Shown: positions 44,958-54,422, counted from the first letter of the stretch. The stretch is DNA of 64,000 nucleotides from Calothrix sp. NIES-4105 (GCF_002368415.1 NZ_AP018290.1:8671717-8735716); one strand, 5' to 3'. Numbers and translations are program-made. The notes: generated by a model from the sequence alone, not told the origin.

Positions 44958-45485
44958 TTACGATGCTTTATGAACATAAATATCTAAATGTTCTTGAGAG
45001 CGTAATGAATTTAATTCTTTTTGATAAAAATCATTTAACTGAGCAGTAAATTTTCCATTTTTATTTTTGAAACCAAGCGCTGATTGTACTTTTAAAAAAC
45101 TTACGTAACTAGCATTATGATAATTCTTCTCTTCAAACCTAATAATTTGTTCTTCAGTATGGTTACTTAAAAATGCCAATTCTTTTTGTGTTATTTTTAA
45201 TGCAATTCTAGCTTTAATAAGCAAATCTGAAAAATACTTCATATCTTCGAGTTCAAACTCTACTGGCTGTGATAAATCATGAGCTAATAGTGCTTCATAC
45301 TCTCTAATCTCATTTAACAAATTTTGTTTTTGAACATTGTAAGAATCTTGCATTAACTGCCAACCTTCAGGGTCTTTTAATTGTCGCTCAGATGACTCTT
45401 TTACTTTGAGAGATGCTTCTTCAAACTTTGTAACCCAGTTCTTTGTAATTTGATATTCTTGAGAATCTTTAATCATAGTTCCCAC
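44958..45485 (-). CDS. XRE/HTH-type protein, antitoxin-like
   Basis: A 175-residue protein. A charged coiled-coil-like N-terminal half (about 1-80, with YNVQKQNLLNEIREYEALL) precedes a helix-turn-helix of XRE type (SDLLIKARIALKITQKELAFLSNHTEEQIIRFEEKNYH). The tail is polar. This layout is frequent in HigA-like antitoxins and small cyanobacterial regulators. No toxin gene is directly adjacent, and the neighbouring region is rich in broken defence genes. The function is uncertain. Confidence 0.65.
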   Translation of the reverse strand: MGTMIKDSQEYQITKNWVTKFEEASLKVKESSERQLKDPEGWQLMQDSYNVQKQNLLNEIREYEALLAHDLSQPVEFELEDMKYFSDLLIKARIALKITQKELAFLSNHTEEQIIRFEEKNYHNASYVSFLKVQSALGFKNKNGKFTAQLNDFYQKELNSLRSQEHLDIYVHKAS

Positions 45486-45544
45486 TCTCGTAAATTAATT
45501 CCTATTATATAGCAGTCCTAAATCATTCATAAAATACGCATGTT

Positions 45545-45573
45545 GTAGAGACGCGATTAAATCGCGTCTCTAC
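45545..45573. repeat. Perfect 29-bp palindrome GTAGAGACGCGAT
   Basis: GTAGAGACGCGAT, TAA, ATCGCGTCTCTAC: 13-base perfect arms with a 3-base loop. It sits between the XRE-type gene and the methylase remnant, both on the minus strand. It is a relative of the elements at 1559 and 36131. Confidence 0.85.
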
Positions 45574-45612
45574 GGGTATATAATTTTTTACAATTCATAT
45601 AGGAATGCTATA

Positions 45613-46320
45613 TCATAGTGAACACAAATATAAAGACTCTATTGTGACTTCATCCCTGCCCAGTAGTGTTGCTTGAGATGAGCGTCCAACTACAATTTCA
45701 ATTTTTTTAAGTTTTAAATGTGAGGGCAACTCATTACCAAAGGTTTTGTTTCCTCGTCTGCCATCGTAGCTAACTGCAAATGGTATCTGTTTATGATTTA
45801 AATTTTCAAGGGAATCGACAAATTCATCAAAATTTATTCCAGCAAGGTATCTTGAGTCTCTTTCACCACAAACTCCTTGGTAGGGAGGGTCGATGTAAAC
45901 AAAGTCACTTGGTTTCACTTCAGCCAAAACTTCTCTATAATCTAAGCATGTAAATATACACTTGTTTTTGAGTAGTTTGGAAACACCTTCTATATTTTTT
46001 CTCATTTTCTCAGGGTGGGTTCCCTTTCGCCGCTTATCAGGACTTTGATTAAAAAGTTTTTCAGAGTTGTATCTAACAGCACCTTTAACACATCGAGCTA
46101 GTAAGTATAAAAGAATTTTTGGGTCGTTAGTCTGATTAAATTTATACCTTGCTTGATAATAATGCTCTATAGAATCATTATGCTGCTGATTCCATATTTC
46201 TGTATAGGCGCCTGCTATCGTTGATGGTTGCTCTACAATCAACTCTAATAACTCAACTAGTGCAACAAGGCACTCATTAAAAAGGCACTCATTAAAAAGA
46301 AAGAAATCGTTGCATATCAA
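45613..46320 (-). pseudogene. N-terminally truncated D12-class adenine DNA methyltransferase
   Basis: A 235-residue frame. It keeps the catalytic motif VYIDPPYQG and the C-terminal strand pattern (PFAVSYDGRRGNKTFG), and a middle part typical of Dam-like D12 enzymes. The N-terminal SAM-binding part (FxGxG and PGGK-type motifs, about 80 residues) is missing, and an in-frame TGA lies just upstream. The first residues contain a 15-bp tandem duplication (46270-46299, giving LFNEC twice). Probably inactive. Confidence 0.75.
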
Positions 46321-46435
46321 GCTTCGGAAGCTGGCTCATCGCGCGGCGCCGTTACATCCCATTGGTGCAGAAAATGTGAATTTTTCATGCGGCAGTGGTT
46401 AGATACAAATCAGAGGCTGTTTGGAGAAGATCGCT

Positions 46436-47350
46436 ATGACAGATAAGCTAGATGTTTTACGAGAACTGGCTATTCCCTTGCCAATTCCAGTATCGTTTCG
46501 CCGACAAGCTAAAGTATATGCGTCGCAGTACTTCGCACAAGATGCTCAAGAAAGAACTTACTTTAATACCCTTGCTGTACTTGTTGTCGATGCGTATTTT
46601 CGTATGCTGGGTTTCGAGACTAATCTTGCCAAGCTAGAAAGATGGAATGCTGCTAATCGTTTGTGGAGCGAAGCAAACGAGATAGAATTGCCTGGGTTGG
46701 GATATTTGGAATGTTGTGTAATTCAACCTGGTCAGCTATCAATTGTTTTACCACAAGAAAGTTTAAGTGGGAACCTAGGCTATTTATTTGTAGAAATTAA
46801 CAGTGAAAATACAGCAACATTGTTTGGTTTTTTGCCTGCTTCTCATTCCAATGCGACAGATACAGAAGTTTCGCTTACAGATTTACTATCTATGGATGAC
46901 CTAATTGATTATTTGGCGCCACAAGAAGATTCACTGACTGAGATAGTCGAGACAGATGACCTAACACAAGAATTTACACAGAAGAAAATTACTTATTTAA
47001 GAAACTGGTTGAATAGCATTTATGAGGCAGGTTGGGAACCCTCAATGCGCGATTTAAAAACAGCTACTTGCAAAAAAAATTTAGAATTGGCAGGGCAAGT
47101 TTTTGAAATACAGCTTTCTGTGTCTGAAAACGACGAAGTAATTTTGGTAAGAGTTATTGTACGAGGCACCAGTGGTAGTCTACCTAAAGGTTTGCAAGTA
47201 AGTGTACCTGATGAAACGGATATTTATACAGAAACAGTTAATGATGTGGCAGATTTAATTTCTATTCCTCTGGAGTTATCAAAGGGTGAAAAATTTTGGG
47301 TAGAGTTGCGAATAGGGCAAAACTTTATTAGAGAGTACTTTGTTGCCTAA
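46436..47350 (+). CDS. DUF1822 family protein
   Basis: A 304-residue protein from ATG 46436 (MTDKLDVLRELAIPLPIPVS), with TTGGAG as ribosome binding site. The family is recognised from FRRQAKVYASQYF, RTYFNTLAVLVVDAYFRMLGFET and LPGLGYLECCVIQPG. DUF1822 is specific to cyanobacteria and is very often encoded beside CHAT-domain proteins or group 3 sigma factors, which is the arrangement here: the next gene, 12 bases downstream, is a CHAT protease-like protein. The function is unknown; a recruiting or inhibiting partner for CHAT is plausible. The C-terminal part holds a Big-like beta region (LVRVIVRGTSGSLPKGLQVS). Confidence 0.85.
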   Translation: MTDKLDVLRELAIPLPIPVSFRRQAKVYASQYFAQDAQERTYFNTLAVLVVDAYFRMLGFETNLAKLERWNAANRLWSEANEIELPGLGYLECCVIQPGQLSIVLPQESLSGNLGYLFVEINSENTATLFGFLPASHSNATDTEVSLTDLLSMDDLIDYLAPQEDSLTEIVETDDLTQEFTQKKITYLRNWLNSIYEAGWEPSMRDLKTATCKKNLELAGQVFEIQLSVSENDEVILVRVIVRGTSGSLPKGLQVSVPDETDIYTETVNDVADLISIPLELSKGEKFWVELRIGQNFIREYFVA

Positions 47351-47362
47351 AAAGGAGTTGTG

Positions 47363-49609
47363 ATGGCATTAAAAATTTCCTTTAAAATTGCTGGGCGAGT
47401 AAAAATCAACGATTCAGAAGTTTTGCCTGTCACCTTAGCTATTTTTGATGAAGAAGGGCAAATAGAAGAAATTGTTTCATTTCTTTATCCTTTACCGAAA
47501 GCTCTTGAAGATAAGTTCAAAGAATGGCAGTATTATATTGGTTTCCAAGGTAATCGTAAAGTTGCAAAAAATCGTGACAAGAATTATTCAGGGGTAGTCA
47601 ACCTTACAGAAGTGGCAAATTCCTTAAAAGAAGAATTAAATAAATGGTTAGGAAAATATGGTTGGATTGATGAGAATGGGCAATCTGATTTCCGTGTCAA
47701 TTTGGTTTTAGAAAGATTTAGAGAGAAAATTACACAAAAAGATGAAGTCCAGATTATTCTACAAACAGAAGACCGACAATTACGAGGACTTCCTTGGCAA
47801 GAGTGGGATACTTTGGCAGCATATACTAGTAGAGGTGTAGAAGTTGCCATTAGTGCTACAAATTTCCGGCGCCTAACTCAAAAGCAAACACCACAACTAA
47901 GAGCAACCGTGCGTATACTTGTAGTCTTTGGTGACGAAAAGCTTGGTTTTGCACAAGAAGAAGACTTTATTAAAAGTTTAAAACAATATGGTGGAGAACC
48001 ACACATCTTTAGACAACCTACACGCCAAGAATTAGAGAAAAAATTAAAAGACCCTCAAAGCTGGCACATTTTCTTTTTTGCGGGACATAGTGAAAGCGAT
48101 GCTAATGGGCGAATTGGACGCATTCAAATTAACCCAACTCCTGGCGCCCTAGGAATTATTGAAATTAGAGAATTGAAAGATTTACTTGCAGGCGCCATTC
48201 AAAAAAAGTTACAACTAGCTATTTTTAATTCTTGTGATGGTTTGGGACTTGCTAACCAGTTAACTGAATTATCGCTACCCTACTGTATTGTAATGCGAGA
48301 GATGGTAGAGTCTTCTGTCGCCAGAGAATTATTAAAGCATTTTCTCGCAGCTTTTGTTAAAGATAAGTCTTTGTTCGCATCAATGAATGCAGCAAGGCAG
48401 CAGTTACAACAGAAATTTGAAGCCGGAAAAAGTTGGCTACCTGTAATTGTCGCTAATCCTTTGGCTAAAGAACTTACATGGAATCGTTTGTTTTCTGAGA
48501 GGAGGTTATCTTCACAATGGGAAATAATACTAGGACTAATTGTAGTCGCTGTACTGCTTTGCTTACCCATAGGAATACTCACCGAGTTTCAAAGTTGGGA
48601 AACTTTAGCATTTTATGCTCAACTTTACCCTCACCTTGTAGTCTATCCTTCATTATTCCTCTGGTTATCTATATTTGCTTCTTACAGAGCGCATTGCATG
48701 ATTCGTGTTAAGACACGTCCATTCGTATTTTTAACACTCCTGACTATTGTTCTGACATCTTTGGCGTTACTGTTTGAATTATATGGTAATCGTATGATGT
48801 TGATGGAGTTCCAACATAATGCGACAACGACTATTAACGCAAAGCAACTTCCACAACTTTATTTAAGGTGGAAAACTTCTGAAGCTGAGATTTTAAGTAT
48901 TCCCCAAGACATTTTTAACACTCGTGAAGCTTTCGATGCTAAAGGAAATTTGGCGCTGAAAAAATCAGATTTAGAGTTAGCCATACAGCGTATTTATAAA
49001 TCTAATAATATAAAGGGATTACAAGGACTTTTACGTATTGCCACTGCTTATGATGTTTGGCGCCATAATTTTAAATATTTTTCGATTACTCGCTGGTTTT
49101 ATGCTATATCCTTTGTAACAATTGTAAGTTGTGGTGTGCAGATTTTGACGTTGGTTTCAACGATTTTATTTGTGCCAGCTTCAATATTCAACAAAAATAA
49201 ATACTTGACATATTTGATAATTAGTGAATTTGGTATATTACTATGGGTGCCCTTTCAACGCTACACCATAGAGCATACTAAAAGTATGTTATTTTCGCCT
49301 GAGTTTAGAGGCACTTTTGCTGGAATCAATATTCTTGCCTACGCTATTATTTCTGTACTATTTTTAGTAACCGTTAGCAGTATATATAGAGGCGCCAGTA
49401 AAAAATATCAGCCGCTTTTATTAACTTTCTTATTGGGTACTTTAATTATCACACTTTTAAGTGGCGTTTTCGGCGCCTCTATAATTGACCAACTGTTTGG
49501 AATGAGCAGTACCGAACCGCTAACTTCATGGTTCTCAAGTACTATATTATTTGCTTCATTATTTTTCTTGCTTGTTCGTTTTATTGACCTTAGCGTAAAG
49601 AATGAGTAA
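47363..49609 (+). CDS. CHAT-domain protease-like protein with C-terminal membrane domain
   Basis: A 748-residue protein starting at ATG 47363 behind AAAGGAG. Residues about 90-380 are a CHAT (caspase-like) domain with the catalytic pair His242 (FFAGHSES) and Cys291 (IFNSCDGLG), plus RGLPWQEWD and the dimer-like strand LPYCIVMREMV. From about 390 there are seven or eight hydrophobic helices with a loop of about 110 residues between the second and third pairs. So a cytosolic protease-type head is tethered to the membrane. It is 12 bases after DUF1822 and 3 bases before the CPBP protease gene, so it is one operon. Substrate unknown. Confidence 0.87.
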   Translation: MALKISFKIAGRVKINDSEVLPVTLAIFDEEGQIEEIVSFLYPLPKALEDKFKEWQYYIGFQGNRKVAKNRDKNYSGVVNLTEVANSLKEELNKWLGKYGWIDENGQSDFRVNLVLERFREKITQKDEVQIILQTEDRQLRGLPWQEWDTLAAYTSRGVEVAISATNFRRLTQKQTPQLRATVRILVVFGDEKLGFAQEEDFIKSLKQYGGEPHIFRQPTRQELEKKLKDPQSWHIFFFAGHSESDANGRIGRIQINPTPGALGIIEIRELKDLLAGAIQKKLQLAIFNSCDGLGLANQLTELSLPYCIVMREMVESSVARELLKHFLAAFVKDKSLFASMNAARQQLQQKFEAGKSWLPVIVANPLAKELTWNRLFSERRLSSQWEIILGLIVVAVLLCLPIGILTEFQSWETLAFYAQLYPHLVVYPSLFLWLSIFASYRAHCMIRVKTRPFVFLTLLTIVLTSLALLFELYGNRMMLMEFQHNATTTINAKQLPQLYLRWKTSEAEILSIPQDIFNTREAFDAKGNLALKKSDLELAIQRIYKSNNIKGLQGLLRIATAYDVWRHNFKYFSITRWFYAISFVTIVSCGVQILTLVSTILFVPASIFNKNKYLTYLIISEFGILLWVPFQRYTIEHTKSMLFSPEFRGTFAGINILAYAIISVLFLVTVSSIYRGASKKYQPLLLTFLLGTLIITLLSGVFGASIIDQLFGMSSTEPLTSWFSSTILFASLFFLLVRFIDLSVKNE

Positions 49610-49612
49610 ATT

Positions 49613-50224
49613 ATGGGAATTTTGCCAATCAACCAAGAAAGACAAAAGCTTATCCTAATTATGAGCTTAGGATATATTTTACCCGTTTTACTACTTTATT
49701 TAAAAATAATACCTTTCTCCTGGCGATTTTATCTCCTCATCCTAACTGCTATTGCTACCTTGGCAATTACCCGACTATATAACTTCTCTCCTGTAGAATT
49801 GGGGTTAACTAGACAGCGTTTAGGAATTTCCTTTAAAGTTATCGCTTTACCAACGTTAGCATTTGTACTGTTGATGCTCATCAACTATATGATGCAAAGA
49901 CCACGCATCGACAACTCCACATATCAATTACCTTTCTACTTGTTCTTTGTTGGTGTCTCCTCTCCTGTACAAGAGTTTTTATACAGGGGCTTTTTATTCG
50001 CCGTATTTTCCAGAGCTAAGTTGGCGCCTTGGCTTATGATTTTACTTTCTTCATTACTCTACAGCTTTGTTCATCTTATCTATCAAGATGTTCCCACACT
50101 GCTGTTTACATTTATTATTGGTGTACTGTGGGGTATTCACTACGTATCGTTTCGTAATTTGTATAGTATTATCCTCAGCCATTCAGTACTTGGTGTAGTC
50201 GCTATTCTAGTAGGACAAGTGTAA
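49613..50224 (+). CDS. CPBP-family intramembrane protease (Abi/CAAX type)
   Basis: A 203-residue polytopic protein with about seven helices. Catalytic motifs are SPVQEFLYRGFLF (QExxxR in place of the usual EExxxR), LLYSFVHLIY (FxxxH) and ILSHSVLG (third motif with His). The first glutamate of motif 1 is therefore a glutamine, which may weaken but need not abolish activity. The family includes CAAX prenyl proteases, bacteriocin-processing enzymes and Abi proteins. It follows the CHAT gene by 3 bases, so the two may act on the same membrane substrate. Confidence 0.85.
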   Translation: MGILPINQERQKLILIMSLGYILPVLLLYLKIIPFSWRFYLLILTAIATLAITRLYNFSPVELGLTRQRLGISFKVIALPTLAFVLLMLINYMMQRPRIDNSTYQLPFYLFFVGVSSPVQEFLYRGFLFAVFSRAKLAPWLMILLSSLLYSFVHLIYQDVPTLLFTFIIGVLWGIHYVSFRNLYSIILSHSVLGVVAILVGQV

Positions 50225-50246
50225 ACCTGATTCAAAAATATTTCTT

Positions 50247-50426
50247 TTAGTAAAGAATTGTTGCATATACTTGTTCTAAAGTTATAGATGTGTATGTCTG
50301 GGCAATTTCTTCTGGAGTGCGAGAACGGTAGATATAATCATAAAGAATAGTTTCTATACCAATGCGCGAACCTTTTATGCGTATATCATCGGGCGCCAGA
50401 AAGTTGAAGTAATCTTCAAGTTGCAT
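50247..50426 (-). pseudogene. Truncated DUF433 gene
   Basis: A 59-codon frame on the minus strand reads MQLEDYFNFLAPDDIRIKGS, then RIGIETILYDYIYRSRTPEE and IAQTYTSITLEQVYATILY, which is the conserved DUF433 winged-helix domain. It stops where intact relatives usually continue for another 15-20 residues. DUF433 proteins are VapB-like antitoxins or DNA-binding partners in some TA loci. Either a short functional version or a 3'-truncated remnant. Confidence 0.65.
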
Positions 50427-50523
50427 CTGTTAACTCTCTTTGTATTTATTCTAATGCTTTACTGTTTGACTATAATATATCAATTTATATTACTATATTC
50501 AAAGTCACATACATTCAAAAATT

Positions 50524-51171
50524 ATGCTAAAGCTGTATCTTAATCCTATTTCTCCCCACTCTCGGCGCGTTTTGGTAGCGCTACTGGAAAAAGAAATAGA
50601 AGCCGAATTAGTGGAACTTGAGTTAAATGCTCAATCAAATCGACCAGAATTATTAGCGATTAATCCTTTCCATCATATCCCTGTTTTGGAAGATGATGGC
50701 TTTAGAATAGTTGAATCCTTTGCTATTCTCGATTATTTAGAAGCAAAATATCCAGAACCTTCCTTGCTTCCTCGTGATGCTCGAAATTTAGCTAAAGTAC
50801 GGATGGTGCAAATGGTGACAGTTAACGAGTTGTTACCTGGAATAATGCCCATGTTCCCAATACTGTTTGGATTACCTGTAGAACCAGAAAAAATTGAGCA
50901 AACACAAAAGAAGGTTTCTACAGTATTGGCGTTTTTTGAAGACCTTCTCGGTGAGCAAACATACTTTGCAGGTGAACAACTTACCCTAGCAGAGGTGACA
51001 GCAGGAACAGTAGTAAGTAGTTTACATCTTGTGGGTCTATCGCTTGAGAATCATCCGAAACTAAGTACTTGGCTTGAAAATCTAAATCAACGTCCTGCTT
51101 GGGTTAAAAGTTTACCTACACAAGAAGCGATGGAAAAATTTAAGTCCAGTAGGGCTAGATTAGCTGGTTAA
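50524..51171 (+). CDS. Glutathione S-transferase family protein
   Basis: A 215-residue GST with the N-terminal thioredoxin fold (MLKLYLNPISPHSRRVLVALLEKEIEAELVEL, NPFHHIPVLEDDGFRIVESFAILDYLEAKYP) and the C-terminal all-helical domain (EQLTLAEVTAGTVVSSLHLVGL, HPKLSTWLENLNQRPAW). The ES pair that binds glutathione (VESFAI) is present and the catalytic residue would be a serine (NPISPHSRR). Likely a cytosolic detoxification enzyme. No partner genes. Confidence 0.93.
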   Translation: MLKLYLNPISPHSRRVLVALLEKEIEAELVELELNAQSNRPELLAINPFHHIPVLEDDGFRIVESFAILDYLEAKYPEPSLLPRDARNLAKVRMVQMVTVNELLPGIMPMFPILFGLPVEPEKIEQTQKKVSTVLAFFEDLLGEQTYFAGEQLTLAEVTAGTVVSSLHLVGLSLENHPKLSTWLENLNQRPAWVKSLPTQEAMEKFKSSRARLAG

Positions 51172-51185
51172 AAGGGAATCAATCA

Positions 51186-51314
51186 ATGTTTGACGCTAAT
51201 ATTGATGAAAAGGTAGAAATCAGTTACAGAGGTGGCTGTATCAATATTGCTCAAGTTGTGGTGAAAAAAATAATTAAAATTCAAAACAATGAACAAATCA
51301 TCACGAATAACTAG
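51186..51314 (+). CDS. Candidate 42-codon small protein after GST
   Basis: A short frame starting ATG at 51186 (MFDANIDEKVEISYRGGCIN) and ending in a lysine/asparagine-rich tail. It lies 14 bases after the GST stop, preceded by a weak AAAGGGAA. It could be real or the start of a broken gene. No family recognised. Confidence 0.3.
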   Translation: MFDANIDEKVEISYRGGCINIAQVVVKKIIKIQNNEQIITNN

Positions 51315-51316
51315 AT

Positions 51317-51883
51317 GTGAAGTATGTAAACTTAGGCATACTACCAATGCAGGAAAGCTTAATTATAGGTGTTGCAATATATCCTGACTTTGATTGGTTG
51401 AGCGGTGCCTATATTAAACCATCTTTAGAGTATCTACTTTTTACGCTTAGTCCATACCGTTTTGAACAATTTATTGACCAAACAAAGTTGTGTGTAAACA
51501 AAGCTTTCATTCATCAAGTGAAGATTATCGACCCTTCCATGCTGTATATGGCAAGTTTGCTTAGAACCGAAATTGAATATCCAAAACCTCTAAGTCAACA
51601 ATTTGCTTCTTCCCTTACTGCGGTTATACTCACCCATTGCTTACTTCAGATTCCTTCAGATTCCCGACTTCTTAAAGTCGGGAATCTAGTATGTACCATA
51701 ACTCATGACTGCGGTTTTTTTGTTTCAATCGCAGAAATTCTGATGAATGCGGAGCATTTTGTAGTGTATAATGCCATAGCTAATATTTTGACAAAATATT
51801 GGTGTTCGAGTAAAAAGCTTTGGGAGATGTGTTACATAACGTTACGTTGCTCAACAATGTGTATCTGTGCTGTAGAATGTTAA
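51317..51883 (+). CDS. Hypothetical protein, probably disrupted by a repeat
   Basis: The first 95 or so residues (from GTG 51317, or ATG at MQESLIIGVAIYPDFDWLSG) look like a protein. After about residue 98 the frame runs through low-complexity sequence (LTAVILTHCLLQIPSDS), a perfect 12-base-arm hairpin at 51659-51686, and then a cysteine-rich unlikely tail. I think the original 3' end was replaced by a repeat insertion or lost. No family recognised. Confidence 0.35.
   Translation: MKYVNLGILPMQESLIIGVAIYPDFDWLSGAYIKPSLEYLLFTLSPYRFEQFIDQTKLCVNKAFIHQVKIIDPSMLYMASLLRTEIEYPKPLSQQFASSLTAVILTHCLLQIPSDSRLLKVGNLVCTITHDCGFFVSIAEILMNAEHFVVYNAIANILTKYWCSSKKLWEMCYITLRCSTMCICAVEC
51659..51686. repeat. Perfect hairpin GATTCCCGACTT
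   Basis: GATTCCCGACTT, CTTA, AAGTCGGGAATC: 12-base perfect arms and a 4-base loop, without a following T run. Confidence 0.8.
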
Positions 51884-52305
51884 AAACCCTATTTTTGTAG
51901 TAAAATACTTAAATTTCAACTTGTGAGCAAAGTTTTTTGAAAGTCGCATAAATTTTTCCCAGATTGTAAAATCCTAGCTCGATTTTGGGTACAACAAGAA
52001 TAAGCAGAATTGAATGATGCTTGTGGTAGTTATAATAAAACGCCAAAACGCTCGCATGGTAAGCGATTGAGGCTAATTACACCTACTATTATTCACCCGC
52101 AACGCCAAGCTAAAATTTGCCTAGAACAGAACATCCCGTAAAAGATAACCGTATAAACACTGACTGTGGGTTTGACCCCTTTCGTAAGTTCAGTAGAACA
52201 ACGAATGGTGTCTAAAAGCATCAGTAAGGAAAATAATTACAGCTTAGATGAAAAATTACGCAACTCCGGTTTTGCAGTACCAGGGTTAATTAAAAGGATA
52301 TATTT
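51884..52305. other. Intergenic region before sigF with possible gene fragment
   Basis: About 420 bases. One short open stretch at about 52008-52141 reads AELNDACGSYNKTPKRSHGK, then RLRLITPTIIHPQ and onward to QNIP, but has no start codon and no family I know. The sigF promoter or leader should lie in the second half. Confidence 0.4.
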
Positions 52306-53130
52306 ATGGTCGCCAATCAGTCGTATATGCGGTACGGCAATTGTGGAAGCGGTAATCGCGCTACAATGCCTTCTGATAGCATGGAGCTATTGCTCACTTA
52401 TCACCAAAATCCCTCTATAAAACTTCGTAATGAATTAGTCCAGCTACACACTGGTTTGGTTCGTAAAATGGCGCACAAATTTAGCCATCAATGCAATGAA
52501 CCTTATGAGGATTTGGAACAAATTGGTTATTTCGGTCTAATTCGCGCGATTGAACGCTTTGACCCTAGTCAAGGTTATGCTTTTAGCTCGTTTGCTGTAC
52601 CTTACATTCGAGGTGAAATGCTGCACTTCTTGCGTGACCGCAGCACTCTGTTGAAAATTCCTCGTCGTTGGCAGGAGCTATACAACGAAGGACAGAAAGT
52701 TCGCAAAGACTTGGCGGAATCTTTAGGGCGCCCACCCAAAGATTCAGAAATTGCCGACCTACTCAATGTACCATTACACGAATGGCAAGAAACAAAGCTC
52801 GCTGCCCAAAATCGGATGCCATTGAGTTTGGATGCGACCGTTGTTCACTATGTAGACTGCCAAATTACCTTGGGTGAAGCACTACCCTGTCCACGTTCCA
52901 CTTCTGTACAGCTTGAAGAAGAAGAACGTCAGCAGTTACAAGGCGCCATTACACAGCTTGAAGAGAAACCTCGTATGGCAGTAGAACTTGTGTTCTTAAA
53001 AGAACTTTCGCGTAAAGACGCAGCCAAGAAAATTGGTACCAGTCCAATGACTGTAACGCGATATCTGCAAAAAGGCATTCAAGATTTGATGTATATGATG
53101 CAGTCTCAGCCAATAGCTGTTAACTCTTGA
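52306..53130 (+). CDS. sigF: Group 3 RNA polymerase sigma factor, SigF type
   Basis: A 274-residue sigma factor lacking region 1.1. Region 2 is LEQIGYFGLIRAIERFDPSQ, then AFSSFAVPYIRGEMLHFLRD; region 3 is NEGQKVRKDLAESLGRPPKD; the region 4 helix-turn-helix is LSRKDAAKKIGTSPMTVTRY. This is the group 3 class related to SigF/SigB of Gram-positives, which in cyanobacteria controls motility and stress genes. The first 20 residues (MVANQSYMRYGNCGSG) may not be translated; ATG at 52366 (MPSDSMELLL) is the alternative. It stands alone with no anti-sigma genes adjacent. Confidence 0.92.
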   Translation: MVANQSYMRYGNCGSGNRATMPSDSMELLLTYHQNPSIKLRNELVQLHTGLVRKMAHKFSHQCNEPYEDLEQIGYFGLIRAIERFDPSQGYAFSSFAVPYIRGEMLHFLRDRSTLLKIPRRWQELYNEGQKVRKDLAESLGRPPKDSEIADLLNVPLHEWQETKLAAQNRMPLSLDATVVHYVDCQITLGEALPCPRSTSVQLEEEERQQLQGAITQLEEKPRMAVELVFLKELSRKDAAKKIGTSPMTVTRYLQKGIQDLMYMMQSQPIAVNS

Positions 53131-53306
53131 AGAAATGTTGAGTGTTGAGTGCTGAGTGTAATTTCTGACTCGATTTTATATCTCGATATATACATACTTA
53201 GTAACAAACAACCATTAGTTTAACGTTTCAGTCTAACTAAATAAATTATTTGCCCTAAAAACGCCCAGATAACTATTTAACCTACGTTCGTTACAAGTCA
53301 TTCATT

Positions 53307-54422
53307 TTAATTACCGCGACTTTTTCGTTCTTTCTTCAAAGAAGATAGTGCATTATTGATTGAAACGAGCGCAAATTGTGCAGCGTCAAAATCAGAGTTT
53401 GTTTTTAGCAGGTAACTCACTGTTTCCAAATGATATATAACTTGTTCCAGTTCCAACACAGATAGATAATAGGCTTTGTCTTGGAAATGTAGAGCAATAA
53501 TACCTAAATTCAGAGCAGTTGTGATGCGAGTACTGGCATCCTCTTTTTCAAGCATCTGCATCAAAATATTCATACTATGACCTATATGCGAGCCTATTTT
53601 GATTAATGCTTTAGCTGCATTGATTTGAACATACAAGTCTTCCGAATGTAAAGCATTTAGTAAATGCGGCGCCGAGTCTAGGGCATCTGAACCAAACATA
53701 CCCAAACCGTCAGCAACAGCAGCACGCACTCTTGCATCTGTATCTGTTAATGCTGCAATTAATAGCGGTACAGCAAAACTAGCTTCAGCAATATTAGGTA
53801 ATGCTAAAGCTGCTTTCGCGCGTACTCCTGGATAGTTATCGTGTAAGGCAGTAGCTAAATGCACAGTCGCTTTTGGATGACGAATGTAACTTAAAGCTTC
53901 AACAGCTTTCGTCCGTACCCACTCATCAGAGTCTTCCAAACTCATAATTAGAGGTTCAACAGCAGTTATAGCTTGAAAACGAAAACAGCCAAGCGCAAAC
54001 GCAGCAGTCGCACGGACTTGTGCGCTCGCATCTTGCAAAGCATTAATTAATGGTTCAATTGCCTTATCATCACGAATTTTGCAAAGCGACTCAATAGCGT
54101 TGATACGAAGCGTTACGTCTTCATTCTTCAACACCTCAATTAAAGCAGGTACTACAGTTTCTGCTTCTCTTCCAAAATTTCCTAATGCGATAACGGCATC
54201 TGGTCGCTGCAAATCATCATTTAATCTAGCAATCAACTCGGAAACAGTCTGTTTATCTTGTTCCATTTGCGGTAATGTTGTCCTAACAGGATTTGAACAA
54301 CCCCGTGATTTAAGTTGCCATCTTTTGATAACCATAAGCGATTGCTTCACAAGATTTTTCATGACTATGAAACGTGAGAAAGAAGCTGCAATTGTCATGG
54401 TTCTGCATCCCGGATTATTCAA
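53307..54422 (-). CDS. HEAT-repeat protein
   Basis: A 371-residue helical solenoid with about seven HEAT repeats, for example VIALGNFGREAETVVPALIEVL, LRINAIESLCKIRDDKAIEPLI and VRAKAALALPNIAEASFAVPLL. The start is uncertain between 54422 and ATG 54359 (MKNLVKQSL). PBS-lyase-type HEAT proteins (CpcE/NblB-like) are frequent in cyanobacteria and act in phycobilin attachment or phycobilisome turnover; other HEAT proteins are scaffolds. No residues allow a choice, and no phycobiliprotein gene is near. Confidence 0.85.
   Translation of the reverse strand: MNNPGCRTMTIAASFSRFIVMKNLVKQSLMVIKRWQLKSRGCSNPVRTTLPQMEQDKQTVSELIARLNDDLQRPDAVIALGNFGREAETVVPALIEVLKNEDVTLRINAIESLCKIRDDKAIEPLINALQDASAQVRATAAFALGCFRFQAITAVEPLIMSLEDSDEWVRTKAVEALSYIRHPKATVHLATALHDNYPGVRAKAALALPNIAEASFAVPLLIAALTDTDARVRAAVADGLGMFGSDALDSAPHLLNALHSEDLYVQINAAKALIKIGSHIGHSMNILMQMLEKEDASTRITTALNLGIIALHFQDKAYYLSVLELEQVIYHLETVSYLLKTNSDFDAAQFALVSINNALSSLKKERKSRGN

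Noticed and set aside
52166-52420. An 84-residue frame before sigF
   Set aside because: It overlaps the sigma factor start in another frame and has no recognisable family; probably a chance frame, though its middle looks moderately protein-like.
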